From: Polytrichum commune
Taxonomy: Eukaryota > Streptophyta > Polytrichopsida > Polytrichales > Polytrichaceae
Direction of reading: 5' to 3'
NCBI GenBank assembly: GCA_950295325.1
Contig: OX485804.1
Span: 26,412,001 to 26,476,000, forward strand
Length of the DNA stretch: 64,000 nucleotides
Below are positions 1-11,301 of this stretch, in pieces (within the stretch, counting starts at the first letter, position 1; each line of letters opens with the position of its first letter). The position numbers were made by a program, and so were the translations under genes. The notes below the pieces were generated by a model, which was given only the letters and a program-made list of their open reading frames with translations, searched no databases and was not told where the DNA came from.

Positions 1-840
1 CTTTGCCTCTTCAAGCCAGGCCACCTGTGAGCAAGTGTCTTCCCCACCCTTAATTGCGTCCTAGTCCGGGTAGGGATTCCACTTTCAACATTGCAAGTCC
101 ATCAAAACAACTAATGCGCTCCAACCAACTTCACATGAGAACTTAAGTAACGGGATCATACACACATGCTTGATAACCATACAAGTATTTATAAATACTT
201 CCACCTCATTACAATTCAAGGAGTGGCAGTTCCACTCTCCCCATCCATGTTATTGCAGTCCCACTACCTAACCCCTCAATCAATTGCAACTACCTTGGAG
301 AATCTCTAACAGTTTCCTTGGCAATCCTCCCATTGCACACCCTATCACTAACTCCCCTCCTTGCTTCCTACAGGTAGAGCCCAACATACTCCACCGTGAA
401 CCCTTTGATTGTGGCTCCCCTGCAGCAATCACCTTAGCCAGTCCACTGCGAGGACCAGCTCGTGAATGGGCCTGCTCCCCTCACCGCATGTTGTTGCCCC
501 ATTGCTGATGCTCCCATTCGCTGCTCTTGTGAACTACGAGCTCACCAAAATGCCAAGCACTGTTGATGTTGCTTCAAATGCGCAGCCGAGGTTTTGCCTC
601 CGCACCATCCTACGACTTCCCCTCTTGCCCCCTTTGATTCCAATCCCTGGTCCATCCATCAAACCCAAGCAACACTACTGTGGGAGCCCAAAAATCCACG
701 GAAGTCCGGATTGGCTTCCTAACCGGATTAATATCCGGATAATACCCTGGTATTGGTCTCAAAGTAGGGTTCCCTAGAGTAGGATAGTTGTTTTATGGAA
801 TAAGGTTCTAAGCATCCGCCTTACGCGTTAAAAGGGTAAG
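1..840. other. No recognisable gene; pyrimidine-rich flank
   Basis: This stretch is C/T-rich and holds two overlapping short plus-strand frames (284-508 and 466-777) with low-complexity, proline-rich translations and no motif I recognise. From about 690 the word CCGGA starts to appear, which probably marks the beginning of the CCGGA-rich element that follows. I see no promoter or RNA gene that I can support. Confidence 0.4.
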
Positions 841-900
841 AACGGACACTTTGGCCGAAACGGAACTTAATCCAGGAAGACCGTTTTTAAACGGTCCGGA

Positions 901-1094
901 CCGGAAGATGGTTATACCCGAGGGCAGTTATACCGGAAGACGGTTATACCGGAAGACGGTTACACCGGAAGACGGTTATACCGGAAGATGGTTACACCGG
1001 AAGACGGTTATACCGGAAGACGGTTACACCGGAAGACGGTTATACCGGAAGACGGTTACACCGGAAGACGGTTATAACGGAAGACAGTTACACT
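901..1094 (+). repeat. 16-bp minisatellite, about 12 copies
   Basis: The unit is 16 bp (cggttataccggaaga) and is repeated about twelve times. From the third copy on, units alternate regularly between gttata and gttaca, so the real period is a 32-bp dimer. Because 16 is not a multiple of 3, any translation cycles through three frames and gives a false 48-nt protein repeat; it is not evidence for a coding region. It lies just upstream of a TATA-like word (gtacttaaagg near 1180) and the gag-like frame at 1363, so it may be an enhancer-type repeat of the element's promoter. That role is inference. Confidence 0.9.
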
Positions 1095-1362
1095 AGAACC
1101 CGGACGGTTGTAACGGACTCGGAGCAGTTACAACGGAAACAGTTGAGGACCCAAGCCCGTTAGAGGAAGAGGGAGAGGGTACTTAAAGGAATTTCTCTCC
1201 CTCTCCACGCCATTTGCGCGAGCGGCATTGTCGAGAGAACGAGTGGTGAGTTGTTTTTCGAGTCACCAGCAGTTGGATTGCTGGGATTCCTTAGTAATTT
1301 GCAAGTAGAACTCTGGAGGGAAGAAGCCGGGGATTGTGAGAGGATTGAGGGTGCGAAGCGAA

Positions 1363-2558
1363 ATGCCGGAGGCGCGAGAGGAAGATGAGAGAGAACATGT
1401 TCCGATTCCCGTGAAACCGGTGTTGCCAGCCACCCCGAAGAGAGATTCCGAGCTCAAGGAGCTCATCGAGGACCTTAGTCGGATGGGGTGCGAAGGATTA
1501 CTCGCCAAGCCCTGGAATCTCCGGGCGGAGGCCACATTGCGGGAATTCCTGTTTGAGAGGGGGAATCAATGGATTCGGACGATGAGGCAGGAACCGGAGA
1601 AATAGACACCGGAGGTGTGGGCTGGAGTCTACGGATTTCCGAAGGGAAAGGGCGAGGGTTGGGCTAGCCGCAGGGATAGTTATTACGTAGGAAAATTCAA
1701 GACGCTCCCTATCCTGGTAAAGTACTCTTGCTCCATGAAGGACCTACTCAAGGAGATTCAGAAGCTGCTGCCGGGTGGTACCCCCAAGCGGATGCTCTAT
1801 CCGGGTCACCCGGATCTCCGACGGGCACTCTGTACGAGGTTATTGGGGAGGTGGAATTGGTTCCGGCCTCACATGCGGGTGCAGGGCCCAGTCAGCCAGC
1901 CGGAACTTCCCATCCACCAGAATCCGGAAGAGTTCCGGATCAAGAGAATACCCCTGTTCCGGAACGGGCCCGCTCATCCTTAGTTCGCCGGAAAAGTACG
2001 GAATGGTCAGCCAGGTCCGGACGGGGACAGTCACCGAATCCGGGTCGGGGGAGAGCGTCAGGACGATCCCGAACGCCGGATAGGACTAGAACTCCGGAAA
2101 GGATGAGGACGCCGGATCGGAGGAAGACTCCGGATAGGGGTAACGCACTGGTATCACAGGTTTCGCCCGTTCCTGCTCTGGATTGCATGATAGTGGAGCC
2201 GTGGGCTCCTCCACCCTCACACGCGATGTCCGCGAGAGATCCCCGGACGACTTCCGTCCCATGTGGCCGGAACAGGGAGGGGACCACTGGGAGTGACCCC
2301 TCGCCTGGCCATCGGTCCCGGAAGGAGAAACACGTTTCCGGTACAGCGCGATCCGGATCAGGAGACGGATCGGGAGAGGATCCGGCCGCAGCAGACGATT
2401 CTGAAGAAGAGGTCGCCCCCTCCCCGAACATGAGGAGGGTATTTACAAGGCTGCAGGAGAGACGACTTTTGACCCCCGGAGGAGGCTCTTCCGCCGTCAG
2501 CGGACCCGCAAGTCACTCCAAGGACGGGACGGCTCCGAAGAAGCACCGCACCACTTAG
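1363..2558 (+). pseudogene. Broken gag-like ORF of a non-autonomous retroelement
   Basis: The first in-frame ATG is at 1363. The frame runs to a TAG at 1603-1605, continues in the same frame (1615-1983) and then needs a -1/+2 shift at about 1790-1840 into the frame that ends at 2558, giving roughly 400 codons. The middle part has W/Y/F-rich segments (WAGVYGFPKGKGEGW and RDSYYVGKFKTLP). The C-terminal part is basic and contains a run of RTPDR/RTPERM-type repeats (about 2040-2140), then an acidic stretch (DDSEEEV). A structured N-terminal half with a basic, disordered tail fits a capsid/nucleic-acid-binding protein. I see no protease, reverse transcriptase or integrase downstream, so this would be a gag-only element. 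The gag assignment is inference from architecture; I recognise no family by sequence. Confidence 0.5.
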
Positions 2559-2930
2559 TTTAGACTTAGGTAGATTAGCATTAGGAAGATCAGGATTAGG
2601 CAGGTAGAATTAAGGATAACCCTTTTGAGTTTTTTGGCAAAAACTGTAAATTCAAATTTTGTCAGCGTGAAAAACGGATCGAGATCCGGAAATTCCGTAA
2701 AGGACGCGTTTCCGGATTTCTCAGCGCTTGGGGTTTTCTGGGCGGCCGCATGGGCTGCCACCAGTAGTTAGGGATTGCAAGCCTCTACTTAAGGCTGAAT
2801 AAGGAGCTTGAGGAGGGTTGTTCTCTCCGATGTTGTATTTCGTCTTTTCCCACTCAATAAAGCTCTAGTTCTCCACCTATTCTGACTTGTTTTGTGCACG
2901 GACGGTTAGGAGCACGTTGCAGATCTAGAG
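2559..2930 (+). promoter_or_regulatory. LTR- or 3'-end-like segment with poly(A) signal
   Basis: After the ORF the sequence has a short AT-rich stretch, then a GC-rich piece with a TATA-like word (tctacttaaggc near 2785), a pyrimidine-rich start-like region (ttgttctctccg) and a canonical AATAAA at 2856-2861 followed by T/G-rich sequence. The order TATA-like box, short leader, AATAAA resembles the R region of a plant LTR. No second copy was found, so the LTR identity is unproven; it could also be a simple 3' end. Confidence 0.4.
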
Positions 2931-3028
2931 GGAATGGATGAGTAGGAAATACGGATAGGACAAAGGGGAGGAAACCCGGATCGGATCCAACTATAGTACT
3001 ATGGCTCCTTTCTGAGGGTAGTGAGAGA

Positions 3029-3482
3029 GAAACCTCGTTATTCCGGATGTCTGAGTAACGCCCATGTGAGATAACCGTCGATAGGACTGGGTAAGATCCG
3101 GGAGGTGACGGACTTACGCCATCCGACCTTCTGAAGACGTCTCACGGATTCTGGGCGGGGCAATCCGGAAAGCGGTACGGATCGCCCAGTTATCTCATAT
3201 TTAGTTGAGCCTAAGTTCGTTGTAGCCGGATCGATCCGTCGGAAGGAGGAGAGAAACCGGAACGGTTAGGTTTCCGGTCCGGAGAGCATTTCCGGCGTGT
3301 AATGGGAGGGAAACCTCATTATTCCGGATGCCTGGGTAACGTTCATGTGAGATAGCCGTCGTTAGGACTGGGTAAGATCCGGGAGGTGCCAGACTTACGC
3401 CATCCGATCTTTTGAAGAGGTCTCACAGTCTTTGGGCGGGGTAATCCGGAAAGTGGTACGGATCGCCCAGTTATCCCGGATT
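3029..3482 (+). repeat. Tandem duplication, 281-bp period
   Basis: The block starting aacctcgttattccggatg at 3031 recurs at 3312 with scattered substitutions. Both copies share gactgggtaagatccggg, the tacgccatccga segment and ggtacggatcgcccag. Both are rich in CCGGA words and have no long open frame. It belongs compositionally to the preceding retroelement-like block. Confidence 0.85.
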
Positions 3483-5060
3483 AACAGGTCTCGGATCAAA
3501 ACTTAACCTTTCTGTCGTTGTAGTTCCGGGAACCATCCGGATTCTCTGTGTGACCTACCAGGAAAAATTAGGCCGATCCGGACTGGTTGTGAGAGAAATC
3601 CGGATTTTGACCATGTAGGGACGTCTTCACCGGATGAACCTAATCGTCAATGGAGATAGGAAGTAGGTAGGTAGGTATGGAGGAAAGATGCATGTAGGAG
3701 TAAGACTTAATTAGAGAGGTTCAATCCGGAAGGCAAGTCCCGGAATAAAGACTTCCAAAGGACTATCCGGATCCGGATATCCGGCCGGTGGTCGACCTTC
3801 AAACAAGAAAAGTGCGTCCCTGACATCCTGCACTTCACAAAATCCCTGGACAATACTCGGACCATCCGGACAGACCGGATTAGGCATTGAAAAACGCCTA
3901 TCCGGAACTTTTGGTGTTTGTGTGCTCCCACAACTACCAAAGCGCTAATGCAATCCTCGGGGGGGGTAGTCATTGGTTGGAGTAGCAATATACGTGCGAA
4001 CAAATGATAGGGTATTTTAAAAACATGGGGGCTAAAAATTATAAATGAACTTCATAGTAATATAGGGTATCAAAAATGGCACTGGACATCTTTAAAATAC
4101 TATAGGGTATGGAATAATAGGTAATTTGGAATTATAAGTAATGCAAGCCATTTTTTTATTAACCCAAAGTAGAAATTTACATAATGATAGCATGTGAAAA
4201 AAAGAAGAGAATTGAAAGTAATACCCCCCTATAAAATAGTGGTTGTTCGCACCTATATCCTTAACTTTTGAACACACTGCCCCCCCCCCCCCGATGCAAT
4301 CACCTCGTTGTCAACAAAATAAACCTAACATTTCGAGAGGGAAAGGAACCGAAGTCAACACCATATCCTTCGCGGAGAACTTGATGAACTTGTTGTGATC
4401 GCAACAGGAAGTTGGTGCGTCAATGAATTCGGCGATCAAATGTTGCACAAGTGCTCGTCTAATGGTTCCCAGGCAACCCCAAATGTGTTCTAATGAGCTT
4501 CTGACTTCACACGTCTGTTAATGATATCTACGTGTGAAATCTGTGAAGGGTTGGACTACAAGGCCGAGCGACATCGGGGTGACCGATTGTTGCCCCTTAG
4601 GCACCAAAGTTGTTAACTCACCAGCGACTAAAGCTACTAACATCCTTGAAAGAACTGTGACGTAGAGGTGGTCATGATCCGAAACCTCCCGACTGGAGCT
4701 TTTGACCTTTTGCGCTTGCACTGGTGCTCTTGGCATTAATCAATCATCCACGCCATCCAGAATTGCTAGTGCCCCCGTACTCTCTCAACAGCGACGATAC
4801 TAAACGAGCTCAAGTGAAATTCGGTCAACTCCCTCCAATACCACCTTACACTCGTCATTCACACCTTGTTAGCCATAGGGCAAGACCAGATTCACCAGAA
4901 GGTCATCCCGATTCCCTAATGTAATTGGTAAGGCCGGCCTCGTCACCACATCATTGCCTCCTTGGTTGCTAAGGCTACTGACCCACAAAAGTAGTGGCAA
5001 AAACAAACTCAACATCAGAAGGAGAAGAAGAATAAAAATAAAAATAAAAATCCCCCCTTA
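3483..5060. other. Gene-free stretch, end of CCGGA-rich block
   Basis: CCGGA words continue to about 3900 and then stop, marking the right edge of the GC-rich block. An (aggt)n tract lies near 3665. After 4000 the DNA is AT-rich, with a C14 run near 4280. Short minus-strand frames (3707-4003, 4518-4736) have no recognisable domain. Confidence 0.4.
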
Positions 5061-5061
5061 G

Positions 5062-5700
5062 ATGTTGTGGTTCATGCAGGGTGCACTTATAGCGCACGAG
5101 TGTCATTCCCTATCTTCCCCCAAGCCACGATTTCCAGTGTATTTGCGATCGCCGATGCGGAATGGATGCTCCACTCCCACTCCTCCTTGTGCCCTGATCT
5201 CTCTCCAAAGGAAATGGTCCTTCCCAGCATGGTCGTCTCCTCGTAGCCAGTCGCCTCCACCAGAGAGCCAACGCCCCACACCTCTCCCGTTGCCGCCCAT
5301 AGATCTCCACAACTTACCAGATTGCACCATGGACTGCAATGCACACAGTCTCTCCCTCCAGTGTGCCACACTCTTAGCTCCTCATCGCAACAGGGCTTCT
5401 GCGTGCCCCCTCTCACGCTTTTCCTCTCCTTCTCTAATGAATTTTTTTTTCTCATCCTTCCGAAACCCCTCCAAACTCCTTTTTTTTTCCGCGTTGCCCG
5501 GCATCTTGGGGCCGCCCAAAGGAAAAAAAAACGGGGCTTGCCCTTTTCTCTTGACCCTTCATTGCTTCTTTGACTCCACCTTCCCACTTAGCCTATTTTA
5601 TTGTAACTTTACTTAGTTTTTTGGTTTATTTTTATCTTTTGGGTGTTTTTTGTCCTCTTACTTTCTTCTTACTTCCAAGATACTTCGTATTAGGGTTAAT
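5062..5700. other. Pyrimidine-rich region with overlapping chance frames
   Basis: Both strands are open here over several hundred bases (5062-5616 plus, 5087-5587 minus) because of C/T-rich low-complexity sequence. The translations are compositionally biased (S/P/F-rich against R/K/G-rich) and overlap fully, so at most one could be coding. A CT-rich leader or promoter upstream of the frame at 5749 is possible. Confidence 0.3.
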
Positions 5701-5748
5701 TAACTTGTAAGTACAGCTTTTTGGGCTCACACCATCAAACGAGATCAT

Positions 5749-6258
5749 TTGAGCTCACTTGCAGAACATGAACCGGCTGAGGAACAATATCACGAGGAGG
5801 ATCAAGAGGGAGATCACGAGGACAAGGTCATTCATAAAGACGATCATGAGGGAGATTGCAAGGGAGATAATGAGGACGAGGACGAGGACATTCACAAAGA
5901 CGCACCTCACAACACTCAAAAATTTGAGGGAAGTTTGCAATCCATGCATCCTGAGGAAAGAGGGGAAGATCTTCCACCGCTAAGTCCCCCGAAACCCAGT
6001 GCGTCCACTCGGAGCAAGCATGTATCCAATAGAGCCTCCCCCAAAGATCAGCAATTGAGACAACACAAACCTAGAGTGAAGGAAGCATGTCATCACCAAG
6101 CCTTTCTTGGGAGACAAGATTGTGGGCATCTTGAGCAAAACATTGCCCAACATGCTTTAAGGTTTTTTCCAAAAAACAATGGGCCAAGCCAGAGTTTAGC
6201 CCTCCCAACAAATGCCTCAAAGGATACCTTCAGTGGAGGTCATTGTCATATGTGCTGA
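5749..6258 (+). CDS. Unrecognised acidic, repeat-containing ORF
   Basis: An open frame of about 170 codons with no ATG at its left end; the first in-frame Met is at about 5941. An AG acceptor-like site near 5715 suggests it may be an internal exon. Residues 10-55 form an E/D/H/K-rich imperfect repeat built on a GDHED/IHKDDHEGD theme, likely disordered. The C-terminal part has several His/Cys (HHQ, HCHMC at the end). AATAAA-type words lie near 6502. I do not recognise the protein. It may be a transposon accessory ORF, since its neighbours are also broken frames. Confidence 0.3.
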   Translation: MSSLAEHEPAEEQYHEEDQEGDHEDKVIHKDDHEGDCKGDNEDEDEDIHKDAPHNTQKFEGSLQSMHPEERGEDLPPLSPPKPSASTRSKHVSNRASPKDQQLRQHKPRVKEACHHQAFLGRQDCGHLEQNIAQHALRFFPKNNGPSQSLALPTNASKDTFSGGHCHMC

Positions 6259-6563
6259 ACTAGAATTCCCGCTCGATCAAGTGGTTCTTGCAACGCAAGA
6301 GGTTCGCATGCAAGGAATGGATGTGGATGAGATGGATGAAGCTACGCACATGTTTGATCCAGGTCGGAGACAGCACAACATTATGAAGCCTGATGTCGAC
6401 TAGGAGGCCAATTCCTTCAATGAGTTGTTTGTTTAGGGTTTAGGATAATGTAGAACGCCTCCCATGTTGGGAGGAGATGCAAGATGTGCACCTTTTTATT
6501 ATAAATAAAGTGAAAAAATTTGGCTTGCACCTTTTATATCTATTTTACATTCACTAGTCTTTA

Positions 6564-7220
6564 ATGATCCCCTACAATTCACAAGTTTGCTTGCCAGTCT
6601 TTGAACAAGTGGATCCACTACCATCTACAACTTCACCTCCTCAAACGCCACCTACTCTAATCGATGACAAGTGGATTAAACCCTTGTCCATTTTGAGTCC
6701 CATGACAACATCGGCAACCACTTTGTTTAATCGCACTCCACCTTCAGTTTTGGACCCCTCAATCACTGGAGTTGTGCCCCCTATCATCACTATTCTTGAA
6801 ACTCCTTCGACCCTAGTTCCATCGAACCACACGAACCTCTTGCCGACTGTTGGGGAAGTAGCTGTCATCCCAGTTGCACATTGTGCTCAGCCTGCACTTA
6901 AGCCCTCCGAGGTGGAAACTCTTCAAGAATAGCGACAATCGGACTTCCAACCATCGACAACTATCGTGGAGTCTCTTCAAGAAAAATGACAGTCGGAGGT
7001 GCAGCCATCGACGAGTGTCATGGAAGAGGTTGCTCAAAAAGAGCGATAATCGGAGGTGCCACCATATACGAGTGTCGTGGATGTCAGCCCAGCGGATTGT
7101 TCTAATCCAAAAGCCATTAAAAATGTCCCACGAGCAGTGAAGAGGTATTTGCAACGATGGCCACACATGGATGGGTTCTCAGAACCCATATTTGACAACA
7201 CCACTCTCTATGAATCCTAA
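6564..7220 (+). pseudogene. Decayed ORF with three stops in a repeated segment
   Basis: The frame starts at an ATG (6564) and stays open to a TAA at 7218-7220 except for three stops: TAG at 6930, TGA at 6987 and TAA at 7047. All three fall at the same place in a 54-57 bp repeat whose consensus reads about QEKRQSEVQPSTSVVE. TGA and TAA are one C-to-T step from CGA and CAA, the codons found there in the sister copies. The N-terminal part is Pro/Thr-rich and I do not recognise it. Total length would be 218 codons. It may belong to the same gene or element as the frames at 5749 and 8042, but the frames differ. Confidence 0.45.
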
Positions 7221-8041
7221 ACGATGCACAATAATCAGGATGATCTCAAACGGTGTGCCGAGCTTGTCCAAGCGGTGCCAACTCATGTCCATGCAAGTTT
7301 GTTGCATCCTTGGCTACTTTCCGGTGGGTACACTAGAATTGATTTACAGTTTCTTATTTCCATATTTTCACCTCAATTTCCATTTATCATCACGTAGTTT
7401 TGGGTTCAAGGTCCACGATGCTCCAAAACGCCTATAAATGCGCATTTTCCAAAACACCTTATTTATGATAAGCTCTTCGTTTATGATGACACCTACCCAA
7501 AGGTCAATAGGCCTCTCCAAGTATTCACAAGGGAAATGGGAATCACATGTGCTAAAAGATTAATGTCTAAGAATCCTGAAGAATCCTCCTTAGGATCCTC
7601 TGATTGATGGGAATTTGATCCGATACGCTACAAGGTAATGGTCCGGTCTCATTTTCCCAATGTTCGGGTTCGCCCATTTGTCTCCCATAGCACAACATGG
7701 ATTACAAGTTCATTATAACTAAGTCATTAATGGTCCATTTTATCATGCTTAGATTTGCAAGGTCAATCTTTGTTTAGTTCATTGTAGCAAATCTAAGAAG
7801 CTCACTATGGATTCATGTCGGCAGGCGCCTATTGTTGTACCCAATCGAAGGTTCATTGTGGTGTTCGATTTAAACCGCATATTTTGCTATTGTACCCCCC
7901 GTCCCAGAAATATAGCAGTTGTCCCCATTTAGATAATGCAAGATCGCGCATTGGACAAAGTTCCTGCGTTGGTAGAGCCCAAGGTTGTCCCCCCTAGACT
8001 AAGATACAAGTTGTTTTGGGAGAGGGTGTCCATAATGTTCC

Positions 8042-8509
8042 ATGAAAAATTCCACTGTCGACCTTGTGGTGGAGTACCTATTTGTTGGGATGCCAAAACC
8101 CGCAATAATACTTGGCCAAGAGGATTGCACCTCTTTCAAGGACATGTGGGACAATGTCGTGATGAACCCCTTGAGGCAACAATCTCCCCTCTTTTTGAAA
8201 AGTTTGCTATTCAAGTTTGGGTGGCCACCTATCTCCTTAGATTTTGAGAGGACCACTGCTACCATTTCAAACATCATTCTCGTAGATAATTGTCCTTACA
8301 AGTCTACTTGTAATCCAGATGAGTGTGGTCTATGTCCCAATCCCTTCACGAGTAATCGGGTCCAAGACGCAGACATGACAAAGGTTATCCTCCCTTACTT
8401 TCAAAGTATGTTCTACTCACCAATGTCTGACGCACGCGATTTTGTGGTCAGCCATAGATTTGGGCACAACCTATCAGGCATAATGATGCAGTCAAGATGG
8501 CAATTATGA
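8042..8509 (+). CDS. Unrecognised ORF with a C-X5-C-X2-C cluster
   Basis: A 155-codon frame opening at ATG 8042. Its translation has mixed composition with conserved-looking hydrophobic segments (VDLVVEYLFVGMPKP) and a cysteine cluster (CNPDECGLC), which could be half of a zinc-binding site. Overlapping frames upstream (7936-8247) suggest an indel or intron. No RNA-level signal is visible. I cannot name a family; a transposon-derived protein is the likeliest alternative. Confidence 0.3.
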   Translation: MKNSTVDLVVEYLFVGMPKPAIILGQEDCTSFKDMWDNVVMNPLRQQSPLFLKSLLFKFGWPPISLDFERTTATISNIILVDNCPYKSTCNPDECGLCPNPFTSNRVQDADMTKVILPYFQSMFYSPMSDARDFVVSHRFGHNLSGIMMQSRWQL

Positions 8510-8904
8510 AATCCAACAAGTTCAATGAACCTGACTTACAGCCTATAGAACATGTGCAACATAGAGTAGTGCATAAATAAGTAGGATTGTATGCCATGTA
8601 ACATTGTATTCTATGGTATCTTCAATTTCCTCATGCTAGATACACACCCTCCATTTTCACGCGCTCACCTTTCATGTGCCCGACATTGGGGCATTCGTGC
8701 AATCTAATTGTGGCGCAAAAAATTTCACTAATGAGCGAATCATTGGAGGTTCCAACTATGAAGATCACTCACTCTGAAGGTCACTTACACCACTCCCAAT
8801 CGGCTCAAGGATCCACTCTCGTAATTTTGTGTTATTTCACACTATTTGAACACTTGGACAATGTTAATGTGTAGATGTTATTGTAAGACCCTATACACAC
8901 ATTT

Positions 8905-8974
8905 CATTTTCAATTCAGGCTCATTTGTATAAATATATATATAAATGTATATAAATTCAGGCTCATTTGCACCA

Positions 8975-9025
<51 letters not shown>

Positions 9026-9060
9026 CAGGCTCATTTGTATAAATATATATGCATGGATGT
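8905..9060. repeat. Microsatellite with three copies of a 16-bp flank
   Basis: A (ta)n then (gt)n tract at about 8975-9020 is bracketed by three direct copies of attcaggctcatttg (near 8917, 8955 and 9024), each followed by an AT-rich tract. This looks like local slippage-driven duplication. The intervals on either side (8510-8900 and 9060-9980) are AT-rich and hold no gene I can support. Confidence 0.8.
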
Positions 9061-9984
9061 ATATGGATATAATCATGTAATTTAGTAAATTGGAGAAATG
9101 ACTGTCCCTTTGTCACCATGCAGGGTGTTGACCTCAAAATGGTACCCCCAGTGGAAGATTCAACACCCCCTTGTGATACATTGCCCATCGTGCGCTCCAC
9201 CACTACATGTGATTGCCAAATTTCTCTTATTGAATCAAGAGGTCTAATTCAAGGGGTGTTCCTATGTTGCGTGTTGGATCGGCTAGCATTGGCATTCAAG
9301 AGGTGTAAGTTTCTTGGGTGTTGGATTGGCTGACTTTGCCAAGATCCCACCCCTTGAACCCAGTCAGCCAATGGTCAGCCTCCCTATGGAAGCCACAAAA
9401 CATATCTGTGAATTTCCTTGTGGTTAATTTCCTTGTGTTGAATTGTGGAAATTTCCTTGTGGTTAATGGAGACAGTTATGTGGGAAGCCACTCAAGAAAT
9501 CGAACCTCATTTGGATTACCTACTCCATCATGACATAGATATATATGATGGTCAACCATGTCAATAACTTATCAACAAATTAACATAATTTCATGCTAGA
9601 CTTTTATAAAACACATGTAGAATGATCCCAGACTATATAATTTAACTACATTTACATTTAGAGTGTCACAAGATTTAATCATTACAAGTCTTCTAGCATA
9701 GGCCTTTAGGGGCTCAATTGAATGACATTGTCCAACATTTCCCACTGATTGTATGACAATTTGTTTTCAATAAAAACACAAGTCTTGCATATTTGTACCT
9801 CAAGATTTGTACGTTCCCCTCACTCCGGTTCTCAATGTGTAGTTGTCATTGGTAAACAATGTTTATGGTGCAAAAATCCATGTGTTTCAAAGCATGCATG
9901 CATGGGTTGGGTTGTACTCACCATTGTGTTCCCTATGTGTTCCCTGTGAGCTCCCCACTATCTTCATAATAGGCCCAAAATTGT

Positions 9985-10965
9985 GCTAAAGTGCCAAAAT
10001 GTTTAATATAGTGTTACTACATTATAAGAGTAAAAGTGGCATAATGTATTATCTCTAGAGATAGAGATAGTTGACCATTGTCCAGTTTCGATGGCAAGTC
10101 TATGATCCGATGTGCGGCAAGCAACAATGATCTTTCATTGTGGTGGTGTCAATGGTTGCTTCAAGTACATTTCACATTCATATTTGAGAAAATCCTTGAG
10201 GTGGAGGTAATCTAGTTTCTTCCCCAAGAGATGAAAAGAGTTCTACTCTTTAGCAAGAAAAACCTCCTTGAAATCATTAGAAGCAATTTTTGAGGTGGTT
10301 AGGTTGTCATGGGTTTCCCAGTGAGAAAGACCCATGATGCCTTCGACGTGGTTGTCAATTTGTGCTAGGTGTTAAATCCTTGTTTAGCAAGGTGTTGGGA
10401 AAGTGATGTTGCTTGACTAACTAACCAAGAGGAGGTAGGTGGGCAAGCCATTGTCGTCAGCTCATAGTGAGCTTGAGAGCATATTATTCCATGGGAAGTT
10501 CTCCAAATTTGGCCAATAGAATATGATAGGTAGTCCAAGAACTCACTTTGATTTGGGACATCATATGTATCTTCATGCCCTTCTCGAAAAACTTCCAATG
10601 AGATTTTTTTAAAGTCACCCCCCCCCCCCCAATTTCAATGCCATATGTGAAAGTTCGGAGCATCAAAGCCTTGAATAGATGGGATTTGATTTCCCAACTT
10701 GTGACTCCGACTACTGATCCTTTCCTTAAGGTGCCCATCAAGGCTTTCATACTTGCAATTCTTCGCCTTTTACTTGATGGTTCAAAGTGGCCATGTGAAT
10801 AAAAATCAATCCCAAGGTATTCATATTCATGAGTTATCTCAACTTGGTCCTTGCCTAGGTAAAATGTTTCTTGGTTTAATTTCCTTTTGTTGCGGCCAAT
10901 GACCACGATGTTAGTATTAGATAAGGCCAAAAGAAGTGCAAAACTCATATATTCATTGTGTTTAT
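9985..10965 (-). pseudogene. LINE fragment: 3' half of reverse transcriptase ORF
   Basis: The minus strand from 10948 encodes a typical plant LINE segment: GRNKRKLN, then the YLGIDF motif that marks the RT thumb boundary, then a conserved-looking MKALMGTLRK/KSHLFKALML block. A C-run at about 10619-10630 breaks the frame, and further stops follow through 10365 and beyond. The sequence continues at least to 9990, where it matches the other LINE copies at 25.7, 40.6 and 56.9 kb. Both 5' part (endonuclease, RT core) and 3' tail are missing. No intact product can be made. Confidence 0.75.
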
Positions 10966-11301
10966 ATAAATTTATCCATTGGGAAGGTGAAAACCTAGTA
11001 AACTATTTCATAACATGTAAATCTAACTCTTAAATAGTGTGATATGATTGAATTGGAATGAACTAGACATCAACATGTAGGGGATTTGTTTTTGCTAGGG
11101 CCCCTCCTTCCACTATGAATGAGTTTATATAGATCTTATGTACCCCAAGCTGAACCTACATTAGTGTTCATATTTTAAGCACAAAGTCCAACCTCCTTTT
11201 TACACATATCTTTTCAATGTCCATTCTTAAGTAAAAACCTTGCCATATATCACTCAAATTTAAGTGTTTCATTATAAAGAGTGACCAATTAAGGCTTACA
11301 T

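Noticed and set aside
901..1094. CRISPR-like array
   Set aside because: The 16-bp units are directly adjacent, with no spacers, and the context is plant nuclear DNA.
5087..5587. 166-codon minus-strand ORF
   Set aside because: Lies fully opposite another open frame in C/T-rich sequence; both are explained by base composition.
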